IMG/VR virus record: IMGVR_UViG_3300035698_007208
Coordinates: 33,927-97,926 of that record
Reading direction: 5' to 3' (one strand)
Length of the DNA: 64,000 bases
Source of the DNA: a virus
Each line of letters starts with the position of its first letter. Position 1 is the stretch's first letter. The position numbers and the translations under genes were made by a program. The notes below the pieces were generated by a model. The model was not told the origin of the DNA, made no database searches, and saw only the letters and a program-made list of their open reading frames with translations. This document shows positions 28,783 to 38,087 of this stretch, in pieces.

Positions 28783-29663
28783 GAATTGCACTATGCTTTA
28801 GTGGAATGATCAGAGAGGCATCACCAGCCGCCGCAAATATCAAACAATGGATTGGCAATGTGATGCCGTCAATAGATTTTTTTATGCATACGTGGGACGT
28901 TAGCCAGGATAAGCCGTGGCACCCGGGACACACAGGAATTCATAGTAGCTCGGGACCATCGCGGGCAATATTGCTTAACAGCAATTATAATCTACATCCG
29001 CCAGTAGACAGTAGTGATTTAATTAAAGGAATGCTACAACAATATAAACCATTTAAAAAAATCCGTGTTGATAACCTTGAAAGTGCATGTAAAAGACATA
29101 TTATTGCTGCCCAGCCATTATGGTACTCTTGGGCGCAAAGTAATAAACTAAAAGAAGAGTACGAAAAAGAACACAGATTTGTGTATGACATTGTATTAAA
29201 GGTACGCACTGACATGGTTAGTCCTTTGGGAATAACCCTTGCATCAGATATTGCATATTATGAAAAAGACCCGGCAAAATTTTATGTGTGGGGTTCATCC
29301 GGCGGTAAGCATATGTCTAATTCTAAGAATTCCAATATTGCTATTGGCTTTGCTGAGTTAGATAAGCTCCGCGAGTGCAGACTGCATGGTACAGATTTCA
29401 TGATAGAATTTGATAAATACCTTTATAATCGGCACATTAGAACAAAAGTACCGTTGGACGGTACCGAAACTGTGTATCGTTCAGTATGTTCGTCAAGCAG
29501 CCTAGACTTTATTGCGTGTTTGGTGGTTGAACACTTTTTTTACCATTCAGCAGCGACATTTGACCGCATGTGCAGGGACAACCTCGAGTTTAAAAACAAG
29601 TATTTTTTATTAAAAGACGACCTAGAACAAGCAGCAATGCGTAACACAGGAATGCATGCGTGA
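28779..29663 (+). CDS. Glycosyltransferase-like family, copy 4 (294 aa)
   Basis: RIALCFSGMIREASPAAANI, FFMHTWDVSQDKPW and YDIVLKVRTDMVSP follow the family plan of the copies at 23197, 24882 and 25712, though the Arg-Thr after the SGQ-type turn is altered to SGMIRE. It is joined to the cupin by ATGA and to the nucleotidyltransferase-kinase fusion by GTGA. The function of the family remains unassigned. Confidence 0.65.
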   Translation: MRIALCFSGMIREASPAAANIKQWIGNVMPSIDFFMHTWDVSQDKPWHPGHTGIHSSSGPSRAILLNSNYNLHPPVDSSDLIKGMLQQYKPFKKIRVDNLESACKRHIIAAQPLWYSWAQSNKLKEEYEKEHRFVYDIVLKVRTDMVSPLGITLASDIAYYEKDPAKFYVWGSSGGKHMSNSKNSNIAIGFAELDKLRECRLHGTDFMIEFDKYLYNRHIRTKVPLDGTETVYRSVCSSSSLDFIACLVVEHFFYHSAATFDRMCRDNLEFKNKYFLLKDDLEQAAMRNTGMHA

Positions 29664-31192
29664 AAAACACTGTCATAATACCAACAGTGGGCTCCGGAAG
29701 CCGAATGGGCAGTATTGGATTATGCCTGAACAAAGCGTTAATTCCTTATAAAAACAAACCTATTATATCTCATATTATTGCAGGTTTTCCTAAAGATACT
29801 AAGTTTATTATTCCTGTTGGTTATCTAGCTGAACAAGTAATTAGTTACTTTGATGTAGCTCACATTGACCTCGATGTAGAATTTGTTCGTGTTGACGATT
29901 GGACATCATTGGCAAGCGGTACTATGAAAACACTGTTAATGTGCGAGCCATATGTGCATGGTCCATTTTGGTATGTATCGTGTGATACGTATTTTGATGA
30001 AGACATAATAAAGCAGCGTGAAGAGCGAAATTGTTTTTACATAGAAAGTTGCACCTCTAGTACTCCTGAAGACTACACTATGTTTTCTTTAGATATTAAT
30101 AAACAAATTGCTGATGTCAAATTTAAACTTAACGTGAGTACCGATTATCGAGCGTTCACTGGATTAATGTATATACATGATTATAGTAAATTATTTGAAT
30201 CAATGCGTAATTCATCTGCAACTGAATTTATATCAATTATACCAATTGGATCAAAAACTACAGAATTGGCTAGCTGGGTCGATTTAGGAACTGAAGTAAA
30301 ATATAGCAATGCCCTGCCAACCGAGCTTTATGACTTTACAAAGCCGGAAGAAATTACTTACGTAGGTGACACCACAGTAATAAAATGGTGGAAGGATGAT
30401 GCTATTGCTGAATTAAAATATAAAAAAGCAGTTTCTAACCCTGCTGTATTTCCTAATAATGTTAGATATTCAGGCAGCTTTTTGGCATACGATTTTAGTA
30501 AAGGAACAACGCTCTATGAAGCAAACTCGCATGATTACTTTCCTGAATTGTTAAATTGGTTAAATGAAAACTTTTGGAGTAATAACAATCACGATATTAC
30601 TAATTCGTGTTTAGAGTTTTATAAAACTAAAAGCCTAAAAAGAATTGACTTATTTCTGTTGAAATATCCGGATATATTCCAACCTAAAACTATTAATGGT
30701 ATTGCTGTAAAAAGTTACGATGATTACTTAGCTAATATCGATTGGGACTACTTGGCTAACAACTTTGTTTCTACTGCTATACATGGCGACTTGCAGTTTG
30801 ATAATATAATTGTAGATGATAATGGCAATTTTACGCTTATTGATTGGCGACATAATTTTGCTGACTTAAATGAAACCGGGGACTTATATTACGACTTAGC
30901 TAAACTTTTGGGTGGATTAATAATACAATATTCGGAAATTAAGAAAAACAACTTCTCAGTTAGCATAGACGAAAAGCACGATGCTGTGTCGCTAAACATA
31001 CCGACGATTGAAAATATTGAAATATTTAATAGCCAACTAGCAGTGTTTGCAGATGCTAATAATTTAGACTTACGAAAAATAAAATTATTAGTTCCTATAA
31101 TTTTTTGGAACATGTCTCCATTGCATACTGCACCGTTTGATACATTTTTGTGGTACCTTGGAATCATGTTATTTGCTAGTTTAGAAGAATAA
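29660..31192 (+). CDS. Nucleotidyltransferase fused to APH/choline-kinase-like kinase (510 aa)
   Basis: Starts at GTG 29660, overlapping the previous TGA. Residues 1-240 are a sugar-phosphate or LicC-like nucleotidyltransferase: VIIPTVGSGSRMGS (Gly11, Gly13, Arg15), LNKALIPY (Lys25) and the CDTYFDED metal site. Residues about 250-510 are an aminoglycoside/choline-kinase-type phosphotransferase with the catalytic loop HGDLQFDNI (375-383) and LIDWRH carrying the metal-binding Asp. One polypeptide could phosphorylate a small alcohol or sugar and then activate it as an NDP derivative, as LicA plus LicC do for choline. The real substrate is unknown. Confidence 0.8.
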   Translation: MKNTVIIPTVGSGSRMGSIGLCLNKALIPYKNKPIISHIIAGFPKDTKFIIPVGYLAEQVISYFDVAHIDLDVEFVRVDDWTSLASGTMKTLLMCEPYVHGPFWYVSCDTYFDEDIIKQREERNCFYIESCTSSTPEDYTMFSLDINKQIADVKFKLNVSTDYRAFTGLMYIHDYSKLFESMRNSSATEFISIIPIGSKTTELASWVDLGTEVKYSNALPTELYDFTKPEEITYVGDTTVIKWWKDDAIAELKYKKAVSNPAVFPNNVRYSGSFLAYDFSKGTTLYEANSHDYFPELLNWLNENFWSNNNHDITNSCLEFYKTKSLKRIDLFLLKYPDIFQPKTINGIAVKSYDDYLANIDWDYLANNFVSTAIHGDLQFDNIIVDDNGNFTLIDWRHNFADLNETGDLYYDLAKLLGGLIIQYSEIKKNNFSVSIDEKHDAVSLNIPTIENIEIFNSQLAVFADANNLDLRKIKLLVPIIFWNMSPLHTAPFDTFLWYLGIMLFASLEE

Positions 31193-31911
31193 TGCAATTT
31201 TTAAGTTTTAGTGAATTTCCTGGCATTACTGGAAAGACTATCTATACTAAGCTATTTGACTACTACGGCATTAATGCGTCGTATACTCCAATGAAGACTG
31301 CATCAATAAAAGATAGTATAGACAGCCTGGATCTTTCGGTAATTGCAGGATTTAGTGTTAGCATGCCATTCAAAAAAGACATAATACCGTTATTAGATAT
31401 AGCAGACCAGTCAGTTGTTGATTATAATTCATGCAATACAGTGTTAGTACGCGATAGCAAACTATACGGTTATAATTGTGATTTGTCAGGTGTAATTAAT
31501 GCTTCGCAGCATGTATTGTCGTTATACGGTCTCGAATCGCGTATTATTATTTTAGGACAAGGAGCAATGGGTCAAATGTTTGAAACATATTTGAGGCGGA
31601 TTGGTTTCACAAATATAACATTTTACTCTAAGAATTTGAACTGGAATGAGCGCCACGCTGACGCTGAGATATTGATTAACTGTACTCCTTACGGTACACC
31701 AGATTCGCAAAGTCCAATAGCGTTTTTAAATAAATATATAGTAGCAGTAATTGACTTAGCAATCAAACCTGGCAATTTAGCTGCTCAATGCAAGTCAATA
31801 AATTATGTATCTGGATATGAGTTTTATAAACACCAATTTTTAGAACAATTTAAGGTTTACACTAATATAACAATAACCTCCGACATAATCAATAAGGTAA
31901 TAAATGAGTAG
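31192..31911 (+). CDS. Shikimate dehydrogenase (AroE)-like enzyme
   Basis: A 239-residue protein. It contains GFSVSMPFKKDI with the family Lys (Lys61), NTVLVRDSKLYGYNCDLSG with the catalytic Asp (Asp97), and a Rossmann turn ILGQGAMGQMF (122-127). The AroE family reduces 3-dehydroshikimate or related cyclic ketones with NAD(P)H. It is shorter than host AroE (about 270) and the N-terminal substrate motif SKSP is not recognisable, so a related polyol or cyclitol may be the substrate. TAATG coupling ties it to the kinase-nucleotidyltransferase. Confidence 0.75.
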   Translation: MQFLSFSEFPGITGKTIYTKLFDYYGINASYTPMKTASIKDSIDSLDLSVIAGFSVSMPFKKDIIPLLDIADQSVVDYNSCNTVLVRDSKLYGYNCDLSGVINASQHVLSLYGLESRIIILGQGAMGQMFETYLRRIGFTNITFYSKNLNWNERHADAEILINCTPYGTPDSQSPIAFLNKYIVAVIDLAIKPGNLAAQCKSINYVSGYEFYKHQFLEQFKVYTNITITSDIINKVINE

Positions 31912-32884
31912 ATTTAAATTAGGAATAGGCCCAATGAGCGACATGATCATTCAATCCAGCTTTGACTATGCATCAACGGCGCAGAAAGACGTAATGCTTA
32001 TCGCAAGCAGAAACCAAATTGATTATAATAGTGGCTATGTTATGTCTACTTCTGAACTACAGCAAAAATTTGCAACATTTGATAAAACACACGTTATGGT
32101 GTGTAGGGATCATTGTGGTCCATATTTTCTAGACACTGAAAAGAATATTTCGTTACGTGAGGCAATTCTGTCAACAAAGAAAACTATAGAGCATGACATT
32201 GAAAATGGCTTTGATTTAATTCATATTGACACTAGCCGATGTGATAATCAATATGCGGTAGCTGAGGAACTGTTTAATTTTAGTATTAGACTTAACCCTA
32301 ATATAAAGTTTGAATTTGGAACTGAAGAAAATGTTGGTGTTGCAGCAGCGACACAAAAGTTTAAAGATGACATTGCCTTTGCGTCACAAGTACCAAATAT
32401 GGTATATGTAGTAGCACAAACCGGAAGCCTTACTATGGAAGATCGACAAATTGGTAGTTTTGATGTACCGTGGGTAAATAGGCTAGTACAAGAAGCAAAT
32501 GCATCAGGTGTTAAATTAAAAGAACATAATGCTGATTACTTAACTGTCGATCAGATAAAATTACGCAAGAATGCAGGTGTACATGCATGTAATATTGCAC
32601 CGCAGCTTGGTGTAATACAAACAAATATAATATTAAAATTAGCAAAACAATATAAAATAGATACTACTGCATTTAAGCAACTTGTGCTATCTAGCAACAA
32701 GTGGACTAAATGGCACCTTACTGGAAATGATGATGTTAAGATACGAATTGCAGGACATTATTGTTTTAATAGTAAGGAGTATCGTGAACTTGAAGACGCG
32801 ATATCGGTATACTGTGACGTGTATGCAGCAGTTAAGCAAGGAATTACTACATGCTTGGCCGCGTATTACGATAACCAGGAATAG
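31904..32884 (+). CDS. GatZ/KbaZ-like (tagatose-bisphosphate aldolase subunit family) protein
   Basis: A 326-residue TIM-barrel-type protein. LGIGPMSDMIIQSSFDYAS, MLIASRNQIDYNSGYVMST and VMVCRDHCGPYF match the opening strands of the class II tagatose-bisphosphate aldolase non-catalytic subunit family (GatZ, KbaZ, AgaZ), with later IHIDTSRCDN. The family is shorter here than the usual 420 residues. In hosts these proteins support or carry out aldol chemistry on ketose phosphates. In this operon the enzyme probably makes or cleaves the sugar or polyol skeleton that is then reduced, phosphorylated and activated by its neighbours. Confidence 0.7.
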   Translation: MSRFKLGIGPMSDMIIQSSFDYASTAQKDVMLIASRNQIDYNSGYVMSTSELQQKFATFDKTHVMVCRDHCGPYFLDTEKNISLREAILSTKKTIEHDIENGFDLIHIDTSRCDNQYAVAEELFNFSIRLNPNIKFEFGTEENVGVAAATQKFKDDIAFASQVPNMVYVVAQTGSLTMEDRQIGSFDVPWVNRLVQEANASGVKLKEHNADYLTVDQIKLRKNAGVHACNIAPQLGVIQTNIILKLAKQYKIDTTAFKQLVLSSNKWTKWHLTGNDDVKIRIAGHYCFNSKEYRELEDAISVYCDVYAAVKQGITTCLAAYYDNQE

Positions 32885-32887
32885 ACT

Positions 32888-33028
32888 ATGAAAGATTTAA
32901 ATAATGAAGATGAAGATAATGATATTAAGTTAGATGCTGATAAAAAAGAAAAGCAGCTTGAAGAAAAGAAAAAACTTGAAAAGAAAATTGCTGAGATGCG
33001 TAAGCGAGACCCATTCATTTATAAATAG
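32888..33028 (+). CDS. 46-aa charged protein ending in RDPFIYK
   Basis: ATG 32888 follows AGGAATAG and the frame runs to TAG 33026-33028. The protein is a highly charged helix (Asp/Glu first half, Lys/Glu second half) ending KRDPFIYK. The final codons ATT TAT AAA TAG form a perfect TATAAATA late promoter box for the next gene, so the C-terminus is constrained at the DNA level. Too short for assignment. Confidence 0.6.
   Translation: MKDLNNEDEDNDIKLDADKKEKQLEEKKKLEKKIAEMRKRDPFIYK
33020..33027 (+). promoter_or_regulatory. T4-type late promoter box TATAAATA
   Basis: An exact match to the T4 late consensus, embedded in the last codons of the 46-residue gene and nine bases before the carbamoyltransferase ATG at 33037. 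Confidence 0.65.
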
Positions 33029-33036
33029 GCAAGGTA

Positions 33037-34614
33037 ATGATTAGAACAATTTTAGGTGTCAGTTTTGGCTTCCACGATGCTGCTGTCTCTGTGGTTAACT
33101 ATGACACTGGTGAAATACTATTCGCATCACAAGCAGAAAGATATAGTAAAATAAAGAATGATCCGTGGTTACATGACGATCTAATTGCCAAAGCATTAAC
33201 TTACGGTAATCCAATTGTTATTGCGGTTAACGAAAACCCCTACCTCAAAAAACTAAGTCAGCTACGGTCTGGGCAGTTTCGAGAGGCATTACTTGGACCC
33301 ATGCCAAGCAAATGGCTTAATTTTTATCCCGAACTTAACGGAGTGCCGATTCAATATTACGGACATCATGAAAGTCATGCTGCTGCCGGATTATACGCAA
33401 TGGGATTAAATACGTTTGTTAAGACTGCTGGTAGAATGCGCTTTGGTATAGGGAGCGTATACGGTCCTGCTCCAATAGCAATAATGGTAATTGATGCGAT
33501 CGGTGAATTAGACACTGCGTCTATATGGAGTACAGACCATAACTTTAAACTTATTAAAGAAAGCTCAATCAAGTACCCAAACAGTTTGGGATTGTTTTAC
33601 ACTGCAATGACTCAGTATTTGGGGCTTAAGCCAATGGAAGACGAGTATATACTAATGGGCATGGCTGCTTATGGCAATAAAGAACGAGCATTTGCGCTGG
33701 CACAGCATTTAGGTAAAACATACTTTGTAGACGACAACAACAATCCTATGAAGGCTCGTGTAAATTTACATCGAGGATTACCTTATGACAGTGTGTTAGA
33801 AGAAGCAGATCAATTTGACATTGCACTAGCTACTCAAATTGAATTTGAAAGTCGCATGATGCGCTATGCTAAAGAAGCAAGCAACGTAAGCAATAACTTA
33901 ATTTATATGGGTGGGTGTGCATTGAATTGTGTTGCTAATACGCGACTGTCTGAACTATTTGATTCTGTGCAAATTATGCCTAATCCAGGAGATGCTGGTA
34001 GCTCATTGGGAGCCGCTGCATTGTCATACTTTAAACGAACTAATAAATTTTTGTCTGGATGGTCTCCTTATTTGGGACATGGCATTGTTGGAAAATATCC
34101 TGTTGATAAAGTGATCACTGCACTGTGTGAAAGTGGCATATGCGGAGTAGCAAATGGCAAGGCAGAATTTGGTCCTCGTGCATTAGGCAACCGCAGTTTG
34201 CTTGCTGACCCTAGAGATCCAACTATTAAAGATAGAGTAAATAAGATTAAGAAGCGGCAAGAATTTAGACCATTTGCTCCTATGATATTAGACAGTCACT
34301 TATCCCATGAGTTTGAAGTACCTTTGACTGCTAACCCAAACGAATTTTTATATATGCAACAAGCAGTAAAATGCAGAAACCCAGAGAAGTATCCGGCCAT
34401 AGTCCACGCAGACGGAACAAGTCGTGTACAAGTGGTTACCAAAGAGGCCCATCCTGAACTACATAAATTACTTTCAGAATGGAATAGAATAACTGGGTGT
34501 CCTATGTTGCTTAATACTAGCTTAAACATTAAAGGACAACCAATAGTAAATGATGAACAAGATGCTTATGATTTTGCAGAAAAGTACCAAGTTTCAGTGG
34601 TTACGTGTAAATAA
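33037..34614 (+). CDS. NodU/CmcH-family O-carbamoyltransferase
   Basis: A 525-residue enzyme of the carbamoyltransferase family, which uses carbamoyl phosphate and ATP to put a carbamoyl group on a hydroxyl of a sugar or antibiotic. Visible are VSFGFHDAAVSVV (9-20), the metal-site YYGHHESHAAAGLY (107-120), the sugar-kinase-like YMGGCALNCVANTRL and the C-terminal domain with FGPRALGNRSLLADPRD and KRQEFRPFAP. All hallmark residues are present and the length is normal, so the enzyme should be active. It has its own late promoter box and probably decorates the product of the preceding pathway. Confidence 0.9.
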   Translation: MIRTILGVSFGFHDAAVSVVNYDTGEILFASQAERYSKIKNDPWLHDDLIAKALTYGNPIVIAVNENPYLKKLSQLRSGQFREALLGPMPSKWLNFYPELNGVPIQYYGHHESHAAAGLYAMGLNTFVKTAGRMRFGIGSVYGPAPIAIMVIDAIGELDTASIWSTDHNFKLIKESSIKYPNSLGLFYTAMTQYLGLKPMEDEYILMGMAAYGNKERAFALAQHLGKTYFVDDNNNPMKARVNLHRGLPYDSVLEEADQFDIALATQIEFESRMMRYAKEASNVSNNLIYMGGCALNCVANTRLSELFDSVQIMPNPGDAGSSLGAAALSYFKRTNKFLSGWSPYLGHGIVGKYPVDKVITALCESGICGVANGKAEFGPRALGNRSLLADPRDPTIKDRVNKIKKRQEFRPFAPMILDSHLSHEFEVPLTANPNEFLYMQQAVKCRNPEKYPAIVHADGTSRVQVVTKEAHPELHKLLSEWNRITGCPMLLNTSLNIKGQPIVNDEQDAYDFAEKYQVSVVTCK

Positions 34615-37600
34615 TGTTTGATATATATTACGTGGGAACCAATAACGCAATGCAAGATGCTATGCCATCAGCAATTTGCATTTCTAATAAAACAGAAATT
34701 AAGGCTAATACAAAAATGTATTGGTTTATTGATGCTGATATAGAAATACTTGATTATTCAGTATTTGACTACACGCCACCAAATTACGACAAGAATTATG
34801 AGCATGTTTGGAAACAAAACAGCCAAACATATGGAGGTGTTCGACTTTTCCCTAAGACTAAAGTTATCGGTGTAAAGGAAGTTAATAAGGTAGTATGTAA
34901 GCAAACATTTGGTATACTTTATGAGCAAAACCCAGGCAATTATTTTCAAAATAATTTACATGCATCTCATGTATGGTGTGTTGATCCAGACTATAAGATA
35001 AACGACAATATCAATTGGGCCCCAAGCGAGTTTGAGCCTAATTATATACACAGTTTCCACTTGCGTAGTCAGCTCGAATACAAGTATCCGGACGATGAAG
35101 GAGGCATAAAGCTTTTTCCACGATCATGGAAAACATCCTCTACTAAATTTCATGGGTTTATCGACGCAAGTGTACATTATCCTATCGTGTTCTCTCGGAA
35201 TGTTACTGATTATGCCCAATGCGAATGGGGCCAACATGATTACGTGTGGTTAATTGATGCAGATTACAAAATTGATAATAAGACTGTTGACTGGGCTCCT
35301 AATCCATTTGAGGACCAAATGATTCATTCATTTAAAATGCCACACCAATTACAAGAAAAATATCCTCAAGCGATGGGTGGAATCAGATTAGTGCCACGTA
35401 GATGGGACATAGCAGAAACAAAAATACACATATCGTGTCCAATAGACGACGAAAATTATGATGTATTTTATGTAGATGACGATGAGTTTACAGCAGAAGC
35501 ATATACTGGCTATGCAAGTCGAAGTAAAACAGAATGGTTTTGGATTGTAGATCGTGACTTTCAATTTAACGGTAAGCTACTATATGTTCCTTCCTTTCAT
35601 GAAAGAGAGTACATACATGTATTTAAGGTTCCCGGCCACTTAGACGCTCGCTATCCTGCAACCATTACTGACGCGTGGGATAACAGGTGTGGTGGTATTC
35701 GGTTAATGCATAAGAACTTTGATATGACCAAACATAAGTATCAAGAACATGTAATTCCAGTTAAATATGATATTTTTTATACTAGCGACCCGACTGCTAA
35801 TTTAAGCAAGTGCGCTAAGAAAAGTAGATCAAAAATGTGTTGGGTGATTGACGACAAATACGCCATTAACAATGTTCTTAATTATGTGCCTACTCGCGAC
35901 GAGCAGCATTACTTGCTTAATTTTAAAATAATAGATCAATTGCAACACATATATCCTGAACAAGAAGGAGGTGTATGGCTTGTACCAAAAAATTATAATG
36001 AAAACACATCTATAAAATATAAAGACAAATTAAATATCAGCAGTAAACAGTATCCAATCTTATTTGTAGACGACGTAGATGATTACTCTGATGTAACTGA
36101 AGAATGTTGGTTAATAGATAAAGAATATCAAATTAACGATGCTATTGATTGGGTACCTAGTAATTTTGAAAGAGATTTTATTCATTCATTTCATATCCCA
36201 AATCAATTAATACACAAGTATCCATTTAAAATGGGCGGAGTTCGTTGGGTACCTAAAAACTGGGAATCTGCAGAAATAAAAATACATGATGATTCCCTGT
36301 TCTCATCACCAGTGTTTGAGGTTTACAATAATGAAGCTATTGGACGGCTTGCTACTACAAAAGATTGGTTTTGGGTAGTAAGTGATAGTGTTACATGCTT
36401 AGAGACATTTAATTTTAACTTTGTACCAAACGTATGGGATGATGGCAAAACGCACATATGGCAAAAGTTGAATCCAATTACGAATCGCCAATATGATTAT
36501 TCAGGTGTAAGTTTATGCCCTAAAGTGCAATCAAACACGGGCCGACCAAAATATATGCGACAGCCTGCTTGTACACAAAATGAATACCCAATATATTACC
36601 TAGTACCATCTGATTACGATAACCCGTTACAGCAAGCCTACGAGCGTCTGAGCAACAGAACAGAGGAAGACATGTACTGGGTAGTAGACGTGCTTACGCA
36701 AATCAGTCCAGAATTTGATTTTGGCTATTACCCTACTAATTGGGACATTAATAACATTCATATTTTTAGTGACGATATGGGAGAAAGAAAAGGTGTTAGG
36801 CTTGTACCTAAATCTTTATTCTTAAAACACAAATATACTGATGTAGAGATTTTAAATAATAGTTTTAATAAGTTAAAATATATCAACAATGTTGCGAGCA
36901 CTAAACCAGTATGGCCAGTGATTAACTTGGCACGAGTAGAAAAGGATGATTTTGTAAACACAATGAAGGCCGCAGTAACACCCTTTGTTTGGACCATTGA
37001 TTCTGATATTAAAGTTAATCAGGCCATACTGGAAAAAGGCTATATACCAGAAATTGCAGACTTAAAAAAAGTACATTGTTGGCAAAAACTTAACCCAAAT
37101 ACAGGTAAAGTTCATTCTTATGGTGGATTAAGATTATGGCCAACATCGGAAGATTACAGTAGTATTACAGCCTCATCAATTGAGCTAAATAAATTAAAAA
37201 ATTTAAAGTATATCAAGGACAACGGCAGCTCAATAAAGCCACTAGATATACTTTTTATTGCATACAATGACACAGCAGCTTACCGCAAGCATGCAGCATT
37301 AAGAGAACGTTTTGGCAATGTACGAATGGTTAATGGTGTAGATGGTATATTTGAGGCACACCAGGTTGCAGCTCGTATGGCAAATTCAGACATGTTTTGG
37401 GTAATAGACGGCGATGCTATTATTGAAGATGATTTTAATTTTAATTACTTGCCTGACGTGTATGATAAAGACGTAGTGCATGTATGGTCAAGTAAGAACC
37501 CAGTTAATAATTTAGTATACGGTTACGGGGGAATTAAACTATTACCAACACACATGGTCAGGGATGCAACAAGTTGGGGATTAGATTTTACAACTGGACT

Positions 37601-37907
37601 CAGTAATCGGATTAAAGTAATGCCCGAAATAAGTTGCACTACTGCATTTAATACTACAGCGTTTGATACTTGGAGATCAGCATTTAGGGAAAGTGTTAAA
37701 TTGTCAATATCGCAAGACCCAGATGCACCATCACGTCTAGCTGCTTGGCTAACCCCAATCTTAGATGCTGATTTTTCTTCCTTTGCAAAATTGGGTGCAG
37801 AACATGGAAAAGCGTTCGGAATTCAACACATAAATAATACAGAACAGTTAAATAATATTAATAACTACAGTTGGCTAGAGAAAAGGTTCGCAGAATGTCA
37901 AATATAA
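34614..37907 (+). CDS. Ten-repeat protein built of a GT-A-like module (1,097 aa)
   Basis: The protein is ten diverged copies, each 80-110 residues, of one module: a Y-D/P-I-x-F/Y strand, W-x-I/V-D-x-D followed by Y-x-I-N, then W-x-P, HSFH/HVW, QL-x-x-K/R-Y-P and a closing GG-I/V-R/K-L-x-P. The acidic triad is intact in units 1-4, 9 and 10 (DAD, DPD, DAD, DRD, DSD, DGD) and degenerate in units 5-8. Unit 10 has a 140-residue C-terminal extension (AFRESVKLS) shared with the separate gene at 18139-19113. The triad and fold pattern point to nucleotide-sugar binding, but the repeats look more like a scaffold or lectin array with one or a few active units. TAATG coupling to the carbamoyltransferase places it in the glycan pathway. 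Confidence 0.75.
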   Translation: MFDIYYVGTNNAMQDAMPSAICISNKTEIKANTKMYWFIDADIEILDYSVFDYTPPNYDKNYEHVWKQNSQTYGGVRLFPKTKVIGVKEVNKVVCKQTFGILYEQNPGNYFQNNLHASHVWCVDPDYKINDNINWAPSEFEPNYIHSFHLRSQLEYKYPDDEGGIKLFPRSWKTSSTKFHGFIDASVHYPIVFSRNVTDYAQCEWGQHDYVWLIDADYKIDNKTVDWAPNPFEDQMIHSFKMPHQLQEKYPQAMGGIRLVPRRWDIAETKIHISCPIDDENYDVFYVDDDEFTAEAYTGYASRSKTEWFWIVDRDFQFNGKLLYVPSFHEREYIHVFKVPGHLDARYPATITDAWDNRCGGIRLMHKNFDMTKHKYQEHVIPVKYDIFYTSDPTANLSKCAKKSRSKMCWVIDDKYAINNVLNYVPTRDEQHYLLNFKIIDQLQHIYPEQEGGVWLVPKNYNENTSIKYKDKLNISSKQYPILFVDDVDDYSDVTEECWLIDKEYQINDAIDWVPSNFERDFIHSFHIPNQLIHKYPFKMGGVRWVPKNWESAEIKIHDDSLFSSPVFEVYNNEAIGRLATTKDWFWVVSDSVTCLETFNFNFVPNVWDDGKTHIWQKLNPITNRQYDYSGVSLCPKVQSNTGRPKYMRQPACTQNEYPIYYLVPSDYDNPLQQAYERLSNRTEEDMYWVVDVLTQISPEFDFGYYPTNWDINNIHIFSDDMGERKGVRLVPKSLFLKHKYTDVEILNNSFNKLKYINNVASTKPVWPVINLARVEKDDFVNTMKAAVTPFVWTIDSDIKVNQAILEKGYIPEIADLKKVHCWQKLNPNTGKVHSYGGLRLWPTSEDYSSITASSIELNKLKNLKYIKDNGSSIKPLDILFIAYNDTAAYRKHAALRERFGNVRMVNGVDGIFEAHQVAARMANSDMFWVIDGDAIIEDDFNFNYLPDVYDKDVVHVWSSKNPVNNLVYGYGGIKLLPTHMVRDATSWGLDFTTGLSNRIKVMPEISCTTAFNTTAFDTWRSAFRESVKLSISQDPDAPSRLAAWLTPILDADFSSFAKLGAEHGKAFGIQHINNTEQLNNINNYSWLEKRFAECQI

Positions 37908-38068
37908 CATTAACAGATCAGCAAGTAAAATTATTACTTAGTTTTGCACCAAAAGAGTTAGCAAAAGATCTTCCTCAAGGATTAGATCCTTCGTTTTATT
38001 TTACACACCGGTACGAAAGTGATCTTAAAATATGCAAAGATCTTGCTATAATAAGAAAGTTAATTTAA
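37895..38068 (+). CDS. Small protein of unknown function (57 aa)
   Basis: Start taken at ATG 37895 (MSNITLTDQQVKLLLSFAPKEL), overlapping the repeat protein stop by 13 bases; the longer frame from 37871 lies inside that gene. Helical and soluble. No domain recognised. Confidence 0.5.
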   Translation: MSNITLTDQQVKLLLSFAPKELAKDLPQGLDPSFYFTHRYESDLKICKDLAIIRKLI

Positions 38069-38087
38069 TGATTACCCTTCAAAGAAG

